Positions 51,769-61,096 of a stretch of DNA of 64,000 nt are shown here, piece after piece. The position numbers and the translations under genes were made by a program. Each line of letters starts with the position of its first letter. Positions within the stretch are counted from its first letter, which is position 1. The notes beneath the pieces are model-generated. The model worked only from the letters and a program-made list of their open reading frames with translations, made no database searches and was not told the DNA's origin. Origin of the DNA: Rhizobium leguminosarum bv. trifolii WSM2297 (GTDB lineage Bacteria; Pseudomonadota; Alphaproteobacteria; Rhizobiales; Rhizobiaceae); NCBI RefSeq assembly GCF_000271845.1, contig NZ_JH719393.1, positions 1,394,442-1,458,441 on the forward strand, given 5' to 3'.

Positions 51769-52236
51769 TTAGAGCAGCGTCGTATCTTCCGCTGGAAATG
51801 CTACGCCTTTATCGGCGTGATCGAGTCGCCGGTCGATGAGTACAGAGCATCCGGCATGACGCACGACCTTCTCGACGATCGAGGAGAAGACGTAGTCGGT
51901 GATATCGCTCACATGCGATGACAGCAGGATGAGATCGGCCGAGGTCTCCCTGGCGACCGAGACGAGCACGGAGGCGGCAACGCCGATGCGGACCTCGATC
52001 CTCGCGGGAATCCCGAGCTCCTTGCAGAGCGCTGCCAGTTTCTTTTCGGCGTCAACGATGGCGGTCGTTTCGAACACCTCGGGGAGCTCCGTCAAATGAT
52101 GGCGCGGGATATTCTCGATGCCGTGCAGGACGACGATGTTTCCGCCGTCGTTCACCAGCGCTGCAGCCCGGCGCAGAAGACGGATTGCCGTTTGGCGGGA
52201 ACCCATGCCGATGCCGCAGATGATCGTCTGATACAT
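51769..52236 (-). CDS. Universal stress protein, degenerate ATP loop
   Basis: A 155-residue UspA-fold protein: YQTIICGIGM start strand, central IVVLHGIEN, and C-terminal SSHVSDITDYVFSSIVEKVVRHAGCSVLI. ATP-binding Usps have a G-x2-G-x9-G-S/T loop in this last segment; here the glycines are replaced, so ATP binding is doubtful. It is the single Usp in the window and adjoins the stress-related cbpA. Expression control is not visible. Confidence 0.82.
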   Translation of the reverse strand: MYQTIICGIGMGSRQTAIRLLRRAAALVNDGGNIVVLHGIENIPRHHLTELPEVFETTAIVDAEKKLAALCKELGIPARIEVRIGVAASVLVSVARETSADLILLSSHVSDITDYVFSSIVEKVVRHAGCSVLIDRRLDHADKGVAFPAEDTTLL

Positions 52237-52457
52237 TGAATTCAATATCCCCGAATGCGAAAGGTCGTACCGATGATACCGGCGTCGCATGGCCCTGCTT
52301 TGACCGATATCAAGCAGAAAAGCTGCGACATCGCAACGTCGGCGCATGCGGGCAGCGGCCACCCGCGCCAGGATGAGACCCCAGGCGGATCGCCGCAGTT
52401 GACGGCATGGCCATCGGCAATAGCTTTAACGGCATGTCTTCAACTATCGAGGTTCAC

Positions 52458-53309
52458 ATGCCGGATATTGCAATCATCGGAGCGGGCGCGATGGGGAGCG
52501 CTGTCGCCAAACGGCTGATCGTGCATGGCGCCACGGTGCTGACCTATCTCGAAGGCCGCAGCAAGGAGACGATCGCGCGGGCTAAGGCAGCCGGCATGGT
52601 GCCGGTCGGCCGCCCGGATCTGGCGAAGGCAGCGCTTATCCTGTCGATCGTTCCGCCGGCGGAAGCGATCGGGGTTGCCGAACTCGTCGCGGAGATATCG
52701 TCGGGGATGCATGCGCCGCCGCCGTTCATCGATCTCAACGCCATTGCGCCGAAAACCATGCAGGCATTGGCGGCACGGTTCGAAGGCAGTGCTGTGGAAG
52801 TGTTGGATGGTGCCATCATCGGCGGGCCGCCGGTTCCGGGCAAATCAGGTCCGACCCTCTATATCAGCGGCGATAGCGCGGAGCGAAGCGCACTGCTTGA
52901 GAATTACGGCCTGAAAATCCGCAGGCTCGATGGGCCGCTCGGCGCGGCGTCGGCGCTGAAGATGTGTTATGCCGGCATCAACAAGGGATTTACCGGCCTC
53001 GGCGCCGCGATGCTGCTCGCGGCATCCCGCTCCGGTGCTGCTGAAAGCCTGAAGGCCGAACTCGCCGAAAGCCTTCCCGACGTCGACCGCAAGCTGTCGA
53101 AATCCATTCCCGACATGTATCCGAAAGCCTATCGCTGGGTCGCCGAAATGCAGGAGATCGCCGACTTCCTCGGAGAGGATGATCCGGCGGCGGTGATATT
53201 CCGCGGCATGGCGGATGTCTTCTCCGGGCTGGCCGACGACGTCGATGGCAGCCGCGCACTCGTCGGGCAGTTGGACGAGATCCTCGCGCGTCCCGACATC
53301 GATCGCTGA
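52458..53309 (+). CDS. NAD(P)-binding dehydrogenase (DUF1932 type)
   Basis: A 283-residue protein of the 6-phosphogluconate-dehydrogenase-like class. The N-terminal Rossmann domain has GAGAMGSA (about 7-14), and the segment ALKMCYAGINKGF (about 175-187) carries the conserved Lys. The C-terminal helices match the DUF1932 domain of beta-hydroxyacid-type dehydrogenases. The ATG at 52458 with GAGG upstream is preferred over 52407 and 52434. It appears monocistronic. The substrate is unknown, perhaps a hydroxy acid. Confidence 0.8.
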   Translation: MPDIAIIGAGAMGSAVAKRLIVHGATVLTYLEGRSKETIARAKAAGMVPVGRPDLAKAALILSIVPPAEAIGVAELVAEISSGMHAPPPFIDLNAIAPKTMQALAARFEGSAVEVLDGAIIGGPPVPGKSGPTLYISGDSAERSALLENYGLKIRRLDGPLGAASALKMCYAGINKGFTGLGAAMLLAASRSGAAESLKAELAESLPDVDRKLSKSIPDMYPKAYRWVAEMQEIADFLGEDDPAAVIFRGMADVFSGLADDVDGSRALVGQLDEILARPDIDR

Positions 53310-53341
53310 CGGCAATAAGTCAGGCAATCCCCGCAACAGCC

Positions 53342-53632
53342 TTACAGCTGTTGGGCTACGTCCATTCTTTGATGAAGGATACGCACGATTATGATCTGCC
53401 CCGCATCATTGCTTTTGAAATACAAAAAATGAGTGCCAACGGAGACTTTTCTGTACCCTTGCCGAATATCTGAGGGGCGGCTCATCCGTCTTCCCTCCGC
53501 CAGTTCGTGACAGGCGTCTCTTATGTCCTGAATGTAACGCTCTGCCTGATCGACACTCCAATTCGACGCCGTGTAGTCCCAAATCTTGTCAATGTCGGCT
53601 TGTGCGGCAGGAGAAAATATGATGCCGATCAT
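53342..53632 (-). CDS. parE: ParE/RelE family toxin
   Basis: A 96-residue type II toxin of the RelE/ParE superfamily: PAAQADIDKIWDYTA start, the YIQDIRDACHEL helix, and KVSVGTHFLYFKS beta strand. ParE members inhibit gyrase, whereas RelE members cut mRNA; the closeness to a ParD-like antitoxin favours ParE. Its start overlaps the antitoxin stop by four bases, as usual for a coupled pair. Confidence 0.87.
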   Translation of the reverse strand: MIGIIFSPAAQADIDKIWDYTASNWSVDQAERYIQDIRDACHELAEGRRMSRPSDIRQGYRKVSVGTHFLYFKSNDAGQIIIVRILHQRMDVAQQL

Positions 53633-53877
53633 TTCGCCTCGAACGCCGCACGTTTGCGAGCATTGAACGCATCGAAATCAAAGGGCATGGCAGGGCCGGA
53701 TTTCTCGCCTTCAATCAAGGCGTCCTGTAATGCCTTCACTTTGGCTTCGTGTTCTTCGAGTAAGCGAAGGGCCGCCCGGACAACGTCGCTGGCTGAACCA
53801 TAGCGGCCAGCTTGAACCTGCGTATCTATGAAGCTGGTGAAATGGTCGCCGAGCGATATGGATGTATTTCTAGCCAT
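53629..53877 (-). CDS. parD: ParD-type antitoxin
   Basis: An 82-residue antitoxin. The N-terminal ribbon-helix-helix (NTSISLGDHFTSFIDTQV, then GRYGSASDVVRAALRLLEE) binds DNA, and the acidic C-terminus (FDFDAFNARKRAAF) wraps the toxin. The ATG at 53877 has AAAGGAG. It should repress its own promoter, where a dyad lies at 53901-53915. The longer reading to 53943 would run through that operator and is rejected. Confidence 0.9.
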   Translation of the reverse strand: MARNTSISLGDHFTSFIDTQVQAGRYGSASDVVRAALRLLEEHEAKVKALQDALIEGEKSGPAMPFDFDAFNARKRAAFEAK

Positions 53878-53900
53878 CTGAATCTCCTTTAAGCCCAGTA

Positions 53901-53915
53901 TACCAATTTTTGGTA
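53901..53915. promoter_or_regulatory. Probable ParD operator
   Basis: Perfect 6-bp arms with a three-base spacer, TACCAATTTTTGGTA, 24 bases upstream of parD. It suits autoregulation by the ribbon-helix-helix antitoxin. Confidence 0.65.
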
Positions 53916-54089
53916 CATAACAAAAATCCCAGCTTAACAGCAAAAACCTAATACCAAGCCAGCGCTCTGACGATTGTGTGAAGCCGATCCGACACCTCTG
54001 ACAAACCGCATCCCCTCTGCTATGTCAGGAAAAATGCGGCGGCCAAACTGGCGTCGCGATCTATCCGACCAATGCCAGGAGTTTGAAAG

Positions 54090-54965
54090 ATGAGCGGTTC
54101 TTCCGAGTATGTACCCCCGAAGGTTTGGACCTGGAACAAGGCAAATGGCGGCGAGTTCGCCAGCATCAACCGTCCGATAGCAGGCCCGACGCATGACAAG
54201 GAACTTCCGATCGGCCGTCACCCGCTGCAGCTTTATTCGCTCGGCACACCGAACGGCCAGAAGGTCACCATCATGCTCGAGGAATTGCTGGCGCTTGGCC
54301 ACAGCGGTGCGGAGTACGACGCCTGGCTGATCAGGATCGGCGATGGCGACCAATTCGGAAGCGGCTTCGTCGAGGTTAATCCCAACTCGAAGATCCCGGC
54401 GCTGATGGACCGCAGCGGTCCGAAGCCGATCCGCGTCTTTGAGTCCGGCGCCATCCTCACCTATCTCGCCGAAAAGTTCGGCGCCTTCCTGCCGACCGAG
54501 GCAGCCGAGCGCGCCGAATGCCTTTCATGGCTGTTCTGGCAGATGGGAAGCGCACCCTATCTCGGCGGCGGCTTCGGCCATTTCTACGCCTATGCGCCGA
54601 CGAAGATCGAATATGCGATCGACCGCTTCGCCATGGAGGTGAAGCGTCAGCTCGACGTACTCGATCGCCGCCTCGCCGAAAGCGAATATCTGGCAGGCAG
54701 CCAATACACGATCGCCGATATCGCGGTCTGGCCCTGGTATGGCGGCCTGGTGAAGGGCTGGAGCTACGGCGCGGCCGAATTCCTGCAGGTCGAGGACTAT
54801 AAGAACGTGCTCCGCTGGGCCGACACCATCCACCGCCGGCCAGCCGTGCAGCGCGGCCGAATGGTCAACCGCCTCTCCGGCGAGCCGTCGAGCCAGTTGC
54901 ATGAACGGCACGACGCCAGCGACTTCGAAACCAGAACGCAGGACAAGCTGGCGGCTGCCGAGTAA
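54090..54965 (+). CDS. yghU: Glutathione transferase, YghU-type disulfide oxidoreductase
   Basis: A 291-residue glutathione S-transferase of the Nu class (YghU/YfcG). The thioredoxin domain begins at about 46 with LQLYSLGTPNGQKVTIMLEEL, whose TPNGQK motif is diagnostic and binds two glutathiones. The helical domain includes YLAGSQYTIADIAVWPW. About 45 residues precede the domain (YVPPKVWTWNKANGGEFA), as in E. coli YghU. An AGGAG lies upstream. It likely reduces disulfides or organic hydroperoxides in the cytoplasm. Confidence 0.92.
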   Translation: MSGSSEYVPPKVWTWNKANGGEFASINRPIAGPTHDKELPIGRHPLQLYSLGTPNGQKVTIMLEELLALGHSGAEYDAWLIRIGDGDQFGSGFVEVNPNSKIPALMDRSGPKPIRVFESGAILTYLAEKFGAFLPTEAAERAECLSWLFWQMGSAPYLGGGFGHFYAYAPTKIEYAIDRFAMEVKRQLDVLDRRLAESEYLAGSQYTIADIAVWPWYGGLVKGWSYGAAEFLQVEDYKNVLRWADTIHRRPAVQRGRMVNRLSGEPSSQLHERHDASDFETRTQDKLAAAE

Positions 54966-55000
54966 GCAAGCCGCATCAGCTTCTTGTTGCAGCAACGAAG

Positions 55001-55031
55001 AGGCTCCGCCGCCTTTACGGCGACGGAGCCT
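55001..55031. terminator. Bidirectional terminator hairpin
   Basis: AGGCTCCG and CGGAGCCT (8-bp arms), extended inward by CGCC/GGCG with one mismatch and a five-base loop. It is between the convergent GST and peptide binding-protein genes. There is no strong T-run on either strand. Confidence 0.6.
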
Positions 55032-55047
55032 GACGAGCTGCCCGAAC

Positions 55048-56562
55048 TCAGTTCTTGACGGTGTCTTCCAGGAAGAACCGGCCGAGCGGGTTCTGGTAGA
55101 AGTTCTCGATATTCTTGCGCGAGACGTTGATATAGGGGCTGTAATAGAGGTCGATCCAGTTGACGTCGTCCTTGGCCATCTTCTGCAGATCGACATACAT
55201 TTCTTCGCGTTTCTTCGGGTCGAGCTCGAGGCGCGCTTTGGCGACCAGTTCCTTGACCGCCTCATTCTTGTAGTTGGTCGAATAGTTGTTGTTGGAATCG
55301 TGACCGAGCACGAAGGTGGTTTTCTGGTCCGGATCGAGAATATCGTTGGTCCAGTAGTTGACCGAGATGTCGTAATCGCCGGCAACGGTCATGTCCCATT
55401 CCTGGCTCGGATCGACCTTCTGCAGATTGGCCGTAATGCCGGCCTTCTGCAACTGCTGCTGAACCAGCACGGCCGTCTGTTCATCGACTTCGTCGCCGGC
55501 ACGGACCAAGTAATTCAGCGTCAGGTCGGAGGCACCGGCGGCCGCCAGCAGCTCCTTTGCCTTCGCCGGATCGTAAGGCCGCTGCAGATTGTCGGCGTAA
55601 TAGTAGAGCGCGCCCTTCGGGATATATGAATTGGCGACCGTGCCCTGGCCGAAGGTGACAGTATCGACGATCGCCTTCTTGTCGATCGCCAGATCCAGCG
55701 CCTGGCGGACTTCCTTCTTGCCGAGCGCCCCATGCGCATGATTGATCAGCAGATGATCCTCGCGAGTCGAAGCATCGATATCGACGTTGAGGTTCGGGTC
55801 CTTCTTCAGCTCCCCGACGCGAGAGAAAGGCACGAAGATCGCCGTATCCAGTTCGCCCGCCTGGACGTTCAGCATGCGGGTATTGTCGTCCGGCACCGAG
55901 ATCCATTCGACGCCGTCGAGCTTGACGCGGTCAGCCTGCCAGAAATTGGGGTTCTTCTTCAGAATGACCCGGTCGCCGCGCCGCCATTCCTCGACAGTGA
56001 AGGCGCCCGATGCGATCGGCTTCTCGCCATAGGCGTCGGCGCCGAGCGATTCCATGCCCTTCTTGGAGATGACGGAAGCATTCGGCAGCGCCAGCGTCGA
56101 CAGGAACGGCGCCGACGGATTCTTGAGCTTGATCGTCAGCGTATGCGCATCGGTCGCAACCGCCGTGTCGATCACCTTGTAGGAATCGCTCCAGAGCGAG
56201 GCAGCATCATCGCGGATGCGCAGCAGGCTGTAGGCGGCGTCTTCCGCCGTCAGCGGCGAACCGTCGGAGAATTTCGCATCGCGGATCTTGAAGGTGTAGG
56301 TCAGCCCGTCATCCGAGGCGGTCCAGCTTTCGGCAAGGCCCGGTTCCAGCTTCGTACCTGTCTTGTCGACGCGGATCAGCACGTCGTAGACGTTTGAAAA
56401 CACCCAGTTGTCGATATTCTGGGCGGTCTTGATCGGATCGAATGTCGTTGAATCCTCGCGGCGGCCGATGGTGAGAACGCCGGCGGCCTCGGCATAGCTT
56501 GCGCTGAGCGTCAGGCCGGCGAGGAAGGCTGCGAGCCCGATTGATTTCCACCTGTTTGTCAT
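55048..56562 (-). CDS. Peptide ABC transporter binding protein
   Basis: A 504-residue family 5 binding protein (DppA/OppA-like). The signal peptide (MTNRWKSIGLAAFLAGLTLS, cleavage near AEA) precedes VLTIGRREDSTTFDP. The conserved AESWTASDDGLTYTFKIRDAKFSDGSPLTAED segment is typical and lies about 75-105 in. GAAGGGA precedes the ATG at 56562. It is last in the operon iminopeptidase-permease-permease-ATPase-binding protein. Peptide-importers of plant-responsive loci are thought to take up the signal or peptides; the ligand is not known here. Confidence 0.9.
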   Translation of the reverse strand: MTNRWKSIGLAAFLAGLTLSASYAEAAGVLTIGRREDSTTFDPIKTAQNIDNWVFSNVYDVLIRVDKTGTKLEPGLAESWTASDDGLTYTFKIRDAKFSDGSPLTAEDAAYSLLRIRDDAASLWSDSYKVIDTAVATDAHTLTIKLKNPSAPFLSTLALPNASVISKKGMESLGADAYGEKPIASGAFTVEEWRRGDRVILKKNPNFWQADRVKLDGVEWISVPDDNTRMLNVQAGELDTAIFVPFSRVGELKKDPNLNVDIDASTREDHLLINHAHGALGKKEVRQALDLAIDKKAIVDTVTFGQGTVANSYIPKGALYYYADNLQRPYDPAKAKELLAAAGASDLTLNYLVRAGDEVDEQTAVLVQQQLQKAGITANLQKVDPSQEWDMTVAGDYDISVNYWTNDILDPDQKTTFVLGHDSNNNYSTNYKNEAVKELVAKARLELDPKKREEMYVDLQKMAKDDVNWIDLYYSPYINVSRKNIENFYQNPLGRFFLEDTVKN

Positions 56563-56581
56563 GAATTGGTTCCCTTCGTTG

Positions 56582-58291
56582 TTATGGCATGCGTCTGATG
56601 GGTTGGATCGGTATCGATGGCCGATCATCCCTGCCGCCGGCGCCTTGCAGCAACGGCTTGTCAGGATCGATATCGGGAATGGCGGCGATCAGCGCCGCCG
56701 TATAGGCGTGCTTGGGCCGGGCGAAGACCTCTTCGGAACGGCCTTGCTCGACGATCTCGCCGCGATACATCACAACGACGCGTTCGCAGAGATTGCGGAC
56801 GATCGCCAGATCGTGGGCGATGAAGATCAGCGTCAGGTTCATCTTCGCCGTGAGGTCGCGGAAGAGTTCGATGATCTGCGCCTGAATGGTGACGTCGAGG
56901 GCGGCAACGCATTCGTCGGCGATGATCAACTTCGGGTCGACGGCGAGAGCCCGGGCGATGCCGGCGCGCTGGCACTGGCCACCGCTCATGCTGCGCGGTT
57001 TGCGGCCGGCGAATTCGCGTTCGAGGCCGACGAGATCAAGCAGCGTGTCGATCCGCGCCGGGATATCGGCCTTCGCCACCTTGCCCTGCACCTTCAGCAC
57101 CTCGGCCAGCATCTGCCCGATCGTCAGCCGCGGATTGAGCGCGTTGTAAGGATCCTGGAACACCATCGCCGCCTCGCGCCTGAGCTTTGCGAGACCGGCG
57201 CTTTTCTGCTGGGCCAGATCGACGCCGTCGAAGCTGACGTGACCGGAGGAAAGCCGGGTGAGGCCGAGCATGGCGCGGGCAAGCGTGCTCTTGCCGCTGC
57301 CGGATTCGCCGACGATGCCGACCGTCTCACCCGGCATGATCTGGAGGCTGACGCCGGAAACGGCGCTGACCGTCGTGGCGCCGCCCTTGAACAGGCTGCC
57401 ACCGGCCTTGAAGCGCACGTGGAGATCGTCGATTTCGAGCAATGGTCTCGCCGGCCGGCTGGCCGCGGCAATGTCCAGCAGCAGCGCGGGCGTCTCGGCG
57501 GGCAGGGAAGGGTGGCTGTTGATCAGGTCGATCGTATAGGGATGCTGCGGCCGCGCCAGGATCGTCCGCTTCGGCCCCTCTTCGATGAGCTTGCCGCCAC
57601 GCAGAACGGCGATGCGGTCGCAGGTCTGGGCGACGATGCCGAGATCATGGGTGATCAGAATGATCGACAGCCCGCGCCGGTCGCGAATGTCGATCAACAG
57701 CCGAAGAATCTGTGCCTGGATGGTCACGTCGAGCGCCGTTGTCGGCTCGTCGGCGATCAGGATCTTCGGGTTGCAGGAGAGCGCCACGCCGATCATCGCC
57801 CGCTGCCGCATGCCGCCGGAAAATTCGTGTGGATAGCTGTCATACTGGCGCACGGGATCGGGAAAACCGACCTGTGCGAGGATTTCCGTCGCGGCGGTGC
57901 GGGCCTCGCGGGCGCCGAGGCCCTGATGATAGCGGATGCCCTCGGCGATCTGGTTGCCGATCCGCATCACCGGGTCGAGATGGCTGGTCGGGTTCTGGAA
58001 GATCATGCCGATCTCGCCACCACGCACCTTCAGCATCTCGCCATCGTCGACCTGCATGAGGTCGCGCCCTTCGAGCAGCGCCGAGCCGCGGTCGATCGTC
58101 AATCGCGAAGAGGGCAGCAGCCGCACCAGGGAGCGGCAGAACAGGCTCTTGCCCGAGCCGCTCTCGCCGACGAGACCGAGGATCTCCCCCTTGCCGAGAT
58201 CGAGCGAAACCGCATCGAGCAGCGTGCGCCGGCCGGAACCGGTATCGGCGCTGACTGTGAGATCACGGACGGACAGCACGGAGCCGCTCAT
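56582..58291 (-). CDS. Peptide ABC transporter ATP-binding protein, fused domains
   Basis: A 569-residue protein in which the DppD- and DppF-like ATPases are fused into one chain. The first domain has GESGSGKSLF Walker A and FSGGMRQR signature; the second, from about residue 300, has GESGSGKSTLAR, SGGQCQRAGIARA, and LIIADECVAALDVT in the Walker B region (Cys for the usual Pro). The start overlaps the permease stop by four bases. Fused versions are known in rhizobia. It drives the 58288-60074 permeases. Confidence 0.9.
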   Translation of the reverse strand: MSGSVLSVRDLTVSADTGSGRRTLLDAVSLDLGKGEILGLVGESGSGKSLFCRSLVRLLPSSRLTIDRGSALLEGRDLMQVDDGEMLKVRGGEIGMIFQNPTSHLDPVMRIGNQIAEGIRYHQGLGAREARTAATEILAQVGFPDPVRQYDSYPHEFSGGMRQRAMIGVALSCNPKILIADEPTTALDVTIQAQILRLLIDIRDRRGLSIILITHDLGIVAQTCDRIAVLRGGKLIEEGPKRTILARPQHPYTIDLINSHPSLPAETPALLLDIAAASRPARPLLEIDDLHVRFKAGGSLFKGGATTVSAVSGVSLQIMPGETVGIVGESGSGKSTLARAMLGLTRLSSGHVSFDGVDLAQQKSAGLAKLRREAAMVFQDPYNALNPRLTIGQMLAEVLKVQGKVAKADIPARIDTLLDLVGLEREFAGRKPRSMSGGQCQRAGIARALAVDPKLIIADECVAALDVTIQAQIIELFRDLTAKMNLTLIFIAHDLAIVRNLCERVVVMYRGEIVEQGRSEEVFARPKHAYTAALIAAIPDIDPDKPLLQGAGGRDDRPSIPIQPIRRMP

Positions 58292-59139
58292 TCATGCACC
58301 CCCAGTAATTCGCCGAGCGCGTCGCCCAGCATGCTGAAGCCGAAAGCGAGGCAGACGATGGAGAGGCCGGGAAACAGCGTGATCCACCAGGCAGTGGTGA
58401 TGAAGCTCTGTCCTTCCGCAACCATGACGCCCCATTCGGCGATCGGCGGCTGGACGCCGAGGCCGAGATAGCTGACGGCCGCACCGCTGAGCAGCACCAG
58501 CGTCGCATCCGACATCGAAAAGACGATCGAACCGGCGATCGCGTTCGGCAGCAGGTGGCGGAACATGATGCGGGAGCGGCTGAAGCCGAGGCTGACGGCG
58601 GCAATGGCGTAGTCGCTGCTTTTCAGCACCAGCATCTGCGCCCGGATCAACCGCGCGTAGGACACCCAGCCGACCAGCGCCATGGCGATGTAGAAGCTGC
58701 CGAGGCCGGGGCCGAGGATTGCGATGATCGACAGCATTAGCACGAGGAAGGGGAAGGCGAGAATGATGTCGACGAGGCGCATGAACAGCGCGTCGACGAT
58801 ACCGCCGAAGAAACCGGCAATGGTGCCGACCGTCGTTCCGATCAGGAAGGGGAAGATGACGCCGATCAGGGCCATCTGCAGGTCGAGGCGCGCGCCCCAG
58901 ATGACGCGCGAGAGCATATCGCGGCCGAAATTGTCGGTGCCGAACGGATGCAGCAGGGAAGGCGCCTGCAGGCGCACCTCGGCGTCCTGCATGATCGGAT
59001 CGTAGGGCGCGATAACAGGCGCGGCGATCGCCAGCAGGACGAAGAACAGCAGCAGGCCGGCACCGACGGCAAGCATCCACCGCCGGTCAAAGAACCGGCG
59101 CCATCCGGGAGATGCAGGAGCAATCGCCTCGATACTCAT
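58288..59139 (-). CDS. Peptide ABC transporter permease (DppC-like)
   Basis: A 283-residue inner-membrane permease with six spans. The N-terminal cytoplasmic tail leads into the first span; LHPFGTDNFGRDMLSRVIWGAR is a conserved periplasmic-facing signature, and the EAA-like loop follows the ALVGWVSYARLIRAQ segment. It overlaps both neighbours by four bases. Confidence 0.9.
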   Translation of the reverse strand: MSIEAIAPASPGWRRFFDRRWMLAVGAGLLLFFVLLAIAAPVIAPYDPIMQDAEVRLQAPSLLHPFGTDNFGRDMLSRVIWGARLDLQMALIGVIFPFLIGTTVGTIAGFFGGIVDALFMRLVDIILAFPFLVLMLSIIAILGPGLGSFYIAMALVGWVSYARLIRAQMLVLKSSDYAIAAVSLGFSRSRIMFRHLLPNAIAGSIVFSMSDATLVLLSGAAVSYLGLGVQPPIAEWGVMVAEGQSFITTAWWITLFPGLSIVCLAFGFSMLGDALGELLGVHE

Positions 59140-60074
59140 AGCGTCACCCTCGGGTCGACGGTGACGGTGACGATGTCGGCGATGAAATTGATGAGCACGG
59201 TGGCGCAGGCAAAGACCATGGCGACGCCCTGGACCACCATATAGTCGCGTGAAAAGATCGCCCTGACGAGGAGCTGGCCCATGCCGGGCAGCGCAAAGAC
59301 GCTCTCGACCACCACCGTACCGCCGATCAGCCAGCCAATATTGACGGCAAGCAGATTGATCGTCGGCACCAGCGAATTCGGCAACACATGCCGCCAGAAA
59401 ACGATGCCCTCAGGCATGCCGCGCGCGCGCGCCGCCGTCGCGACATCCGATTTCAGCTGCTCGATCATCGCCGCCCGCAGGCTGCGGGTCAGCACGGTCG
59501 AGAGCGACAGCGCCACCGTCAGGCTCGGCAGCACCAGATGCGAAAACTTATCGCCGAGCGTGGCGCCGTAGCCGGAAACCGGGAGAACACCGAGTTCGAC
59601 GCTGAAGAGAATGATCAACATCAACCCCAGCCAGAAAGGCGGGAAACCGATGCCAAAGGTCGAGACGATGCGCACCGCATGATCGGGCGCCCGGCCGGCA
59701 TTGCGTGCGGCGATCGCCGACATCGGCACCGCGATCAGCACCGACAGCACGACGCTGGAGACGACGAGCGCAAGCGTCGGCTCGATGCGGGTGACGATCA
59801 GCTTCAGCACGTCGATCTTGTAGAGGATCGACTTGCCCATCTCGCCGTTGGCGAGGTTCTTGAGGAAATAGACATATTGCAGCCACATCGGCTGATCGAG
59901 ACCGTATTGGGCACGGATGCTGGCAATCGCTGCCGGCGTGGCGCGCGTGCCGAGGATGTTGCGCGCCGGATCGCCGGGGATCAACCGGACCAGAATGAAG
60001 GTGATGACGCTGATCCCGAAAATGACCGGCAGGAACTGCAGCGGTCGCGTCAGAACGAATTTATAGCGATGCAT
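59136..60074 (-). CDS. Peptide ABC transporter permease (DppB-like)
   Basis: A 312-residue inner-membrane permease with a first span near the N-terminus (FLPVIFGISVITFILVRLIPGDPA) and the usual long periplasmic loop after it. The EAA-like region lies near RARGMPEGIVFWRHVLPNS. It begins 51 bases after the iminopeptidase gene on the same strand and overlaps the next permease, so it belongs to the LuxR-linked operon. Confidence 0.9.
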   Translation of the reverse strand: MHRYKFVLTRPLQFLPVIFGISVITFILVRLIPGDPARNILGTRATPAAIASIRAQYGLDQPMWLQYVYFLKNLANGEMGKSILYKIDVLKLIVTRIEPTLALVVSSVVLSVLIAVPMSAIAARNAGRAPDHAVRIVSTFGIGFPPFWLGLMLIILFSVELGVLPVSGYGATLGDKFSHLVLPSLTVALSLSTVLTRSLRAAMIEQLKSDVATAARARGMPEGIVFWRHVLPNSLVPTINLLAVNIGWLIGGTVVVESVFALPGMGQLLVRAIFSRDYMVVQGVAMVFACATVLINFIADIVTVTVDPRVTL

Positions 60075-60125
60075 GACGGCGATCGCCCCTCTGTCTTCGT
60101 CGGCTTCGGTCCGCTTGCTCTTGCA

Positions 60126-61016
60126 TCAGTCTGCCTCGTGCCGGGCGAGAAAATCGAGAAGTGCCGGATAATAATCCTGCGGGTTCTCATAGAACGGCAT
60201 GTGGCTGGCATTGGCAAACACCTTGAGCTGGGCATTCGGCAGCGCCAGCTTCATCCTGAGCGCGCAGGCCGGTGTCAGCTCGTCATGCTCTCCCGTGGTG
60301 ATCAGCACCGGCAGCGTCAGCCGCGGCAGGTCGGGGATGCGGTTCCAGTCCTTGAGATTGCCGATATAGAGAAACTCGTTCGGCCCCTGCATCGTCGCAT
60401 AGGGCGCCATGTTCCAATCGTCGAGCGAGCGGCGCACCGGCGCCGGCCATTCCGGCAGGCGGCAGACATGGCGGTAGTTGAGGATGGTGACGGCAGCGAG
60501 ATATTCCGGGTGTTCGTAGGTGCCCTGCGCCTCGTGCTTCTGCATCATCGAGACGGTTTCGGCACCGAGCGCGGCGCGCAGCCGCTCCAGTTCCGAGATC
60601 AGATGCGGCATGTCGGCGACGGTATCCTCGAGGATCAGCGTCTTCAGCTTCTCAGGATAGGTCAGCGCATATTCGATCGCCAGCCATCCGCCCCACGAGT
60701 GACCGAGCATGTGGACCTTGCCGAGCCCCAGCGCCTTGCGCACCGTCTCCGTCTCCTCGACATAACGGCCGATCGTCCAGAGCGAGAGATCGTCCGGCCG
60801 GTCGGAGGCTCCGGTACCGAGCTGGTCGAAAGCGACGACGCGATAACCCTTGTCGACGAGGCAGGAATGCGCCTCGCGCAGGTAATCGCAGGGCAGGCCT
60901 GGTCCGCCGTTCAGGCAGAAAACCGTCTCGCCGCCGGTCCCGAAACTGTAGGCAACGACGCGATAGCCATCGACATCGATCTCGAATCGCGCGTCCGGCT
61001 GTATTTCACGCCACAT
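60126..61016 (-). CDS. Proline iminopeptidase family hydrolase (first)
   Basis: A 296-residue alpha/beta hydrolase of the prolyl aminopeptidase family. The oxyanion segment LNGGPG (35-40) and nucleophile elbow GHSWGG with Ser107 are diagnostic; the Asp is in GEHDELTP and the His in ASHMPF. The ATG at 61016 has GGAG six bases upstream and is preferred over a TTG at 61049. It is first in a minus-strand operon with the peptide importer and faces the LuxR gene, with an operator-like 16-mer at 61097-61112. Such pip genes are the known target of XccR/PipR-type LuxR solos. No signal peptide, so cytoplasmic. Confidence 0.87.
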   Translation of the reverse strand: MWREIQPDARFEIDVDGYRVVAYSFGTGGETVFCLNGGPGLPCDYLREAHSCLVDKGYRVVAFDQLGTGASDRPDDLSLWTIGRYVEETETVRKALGLGKVHMLGHSWGGWLAIEYALTYPEKLKTLILEDTVADMPHLISELERLRAALGAETVSMMQKHEAQGTYEHPEYLAAVTILNYRHVCRLPEWPAPVRRSLDDWNMAPYATMQGPNEFLYIGNLKDWNRIPDLPRLTLPVLITTGEHDELTPACALRMKLALPNAQLKVFANASHMPFYENPQDYYPALLDFLARHEAD

Positions 61017-61096
61017 TGATTGCTCCGGCAGAAAATTTCGCTTGCTCAATATTTGGGCATGGCTAAATTTTTACCTTAAATCGCATTCTGTGCCAG

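Noticed and set aside
56561..58471. A 636-residue plus-strand open frame
   Set aside because: It is the mirror of the peptide ATPase gene at 56582-58291, rich in Arg/Asp/Gly with no domain, and no ribosome site.
59388..61019. A 543-residue plus-strand open frame
   Set aside because: Antisense shadow across the DppB-like permease and the first iminopeptidase; composition is that of reversed high-GC codons.
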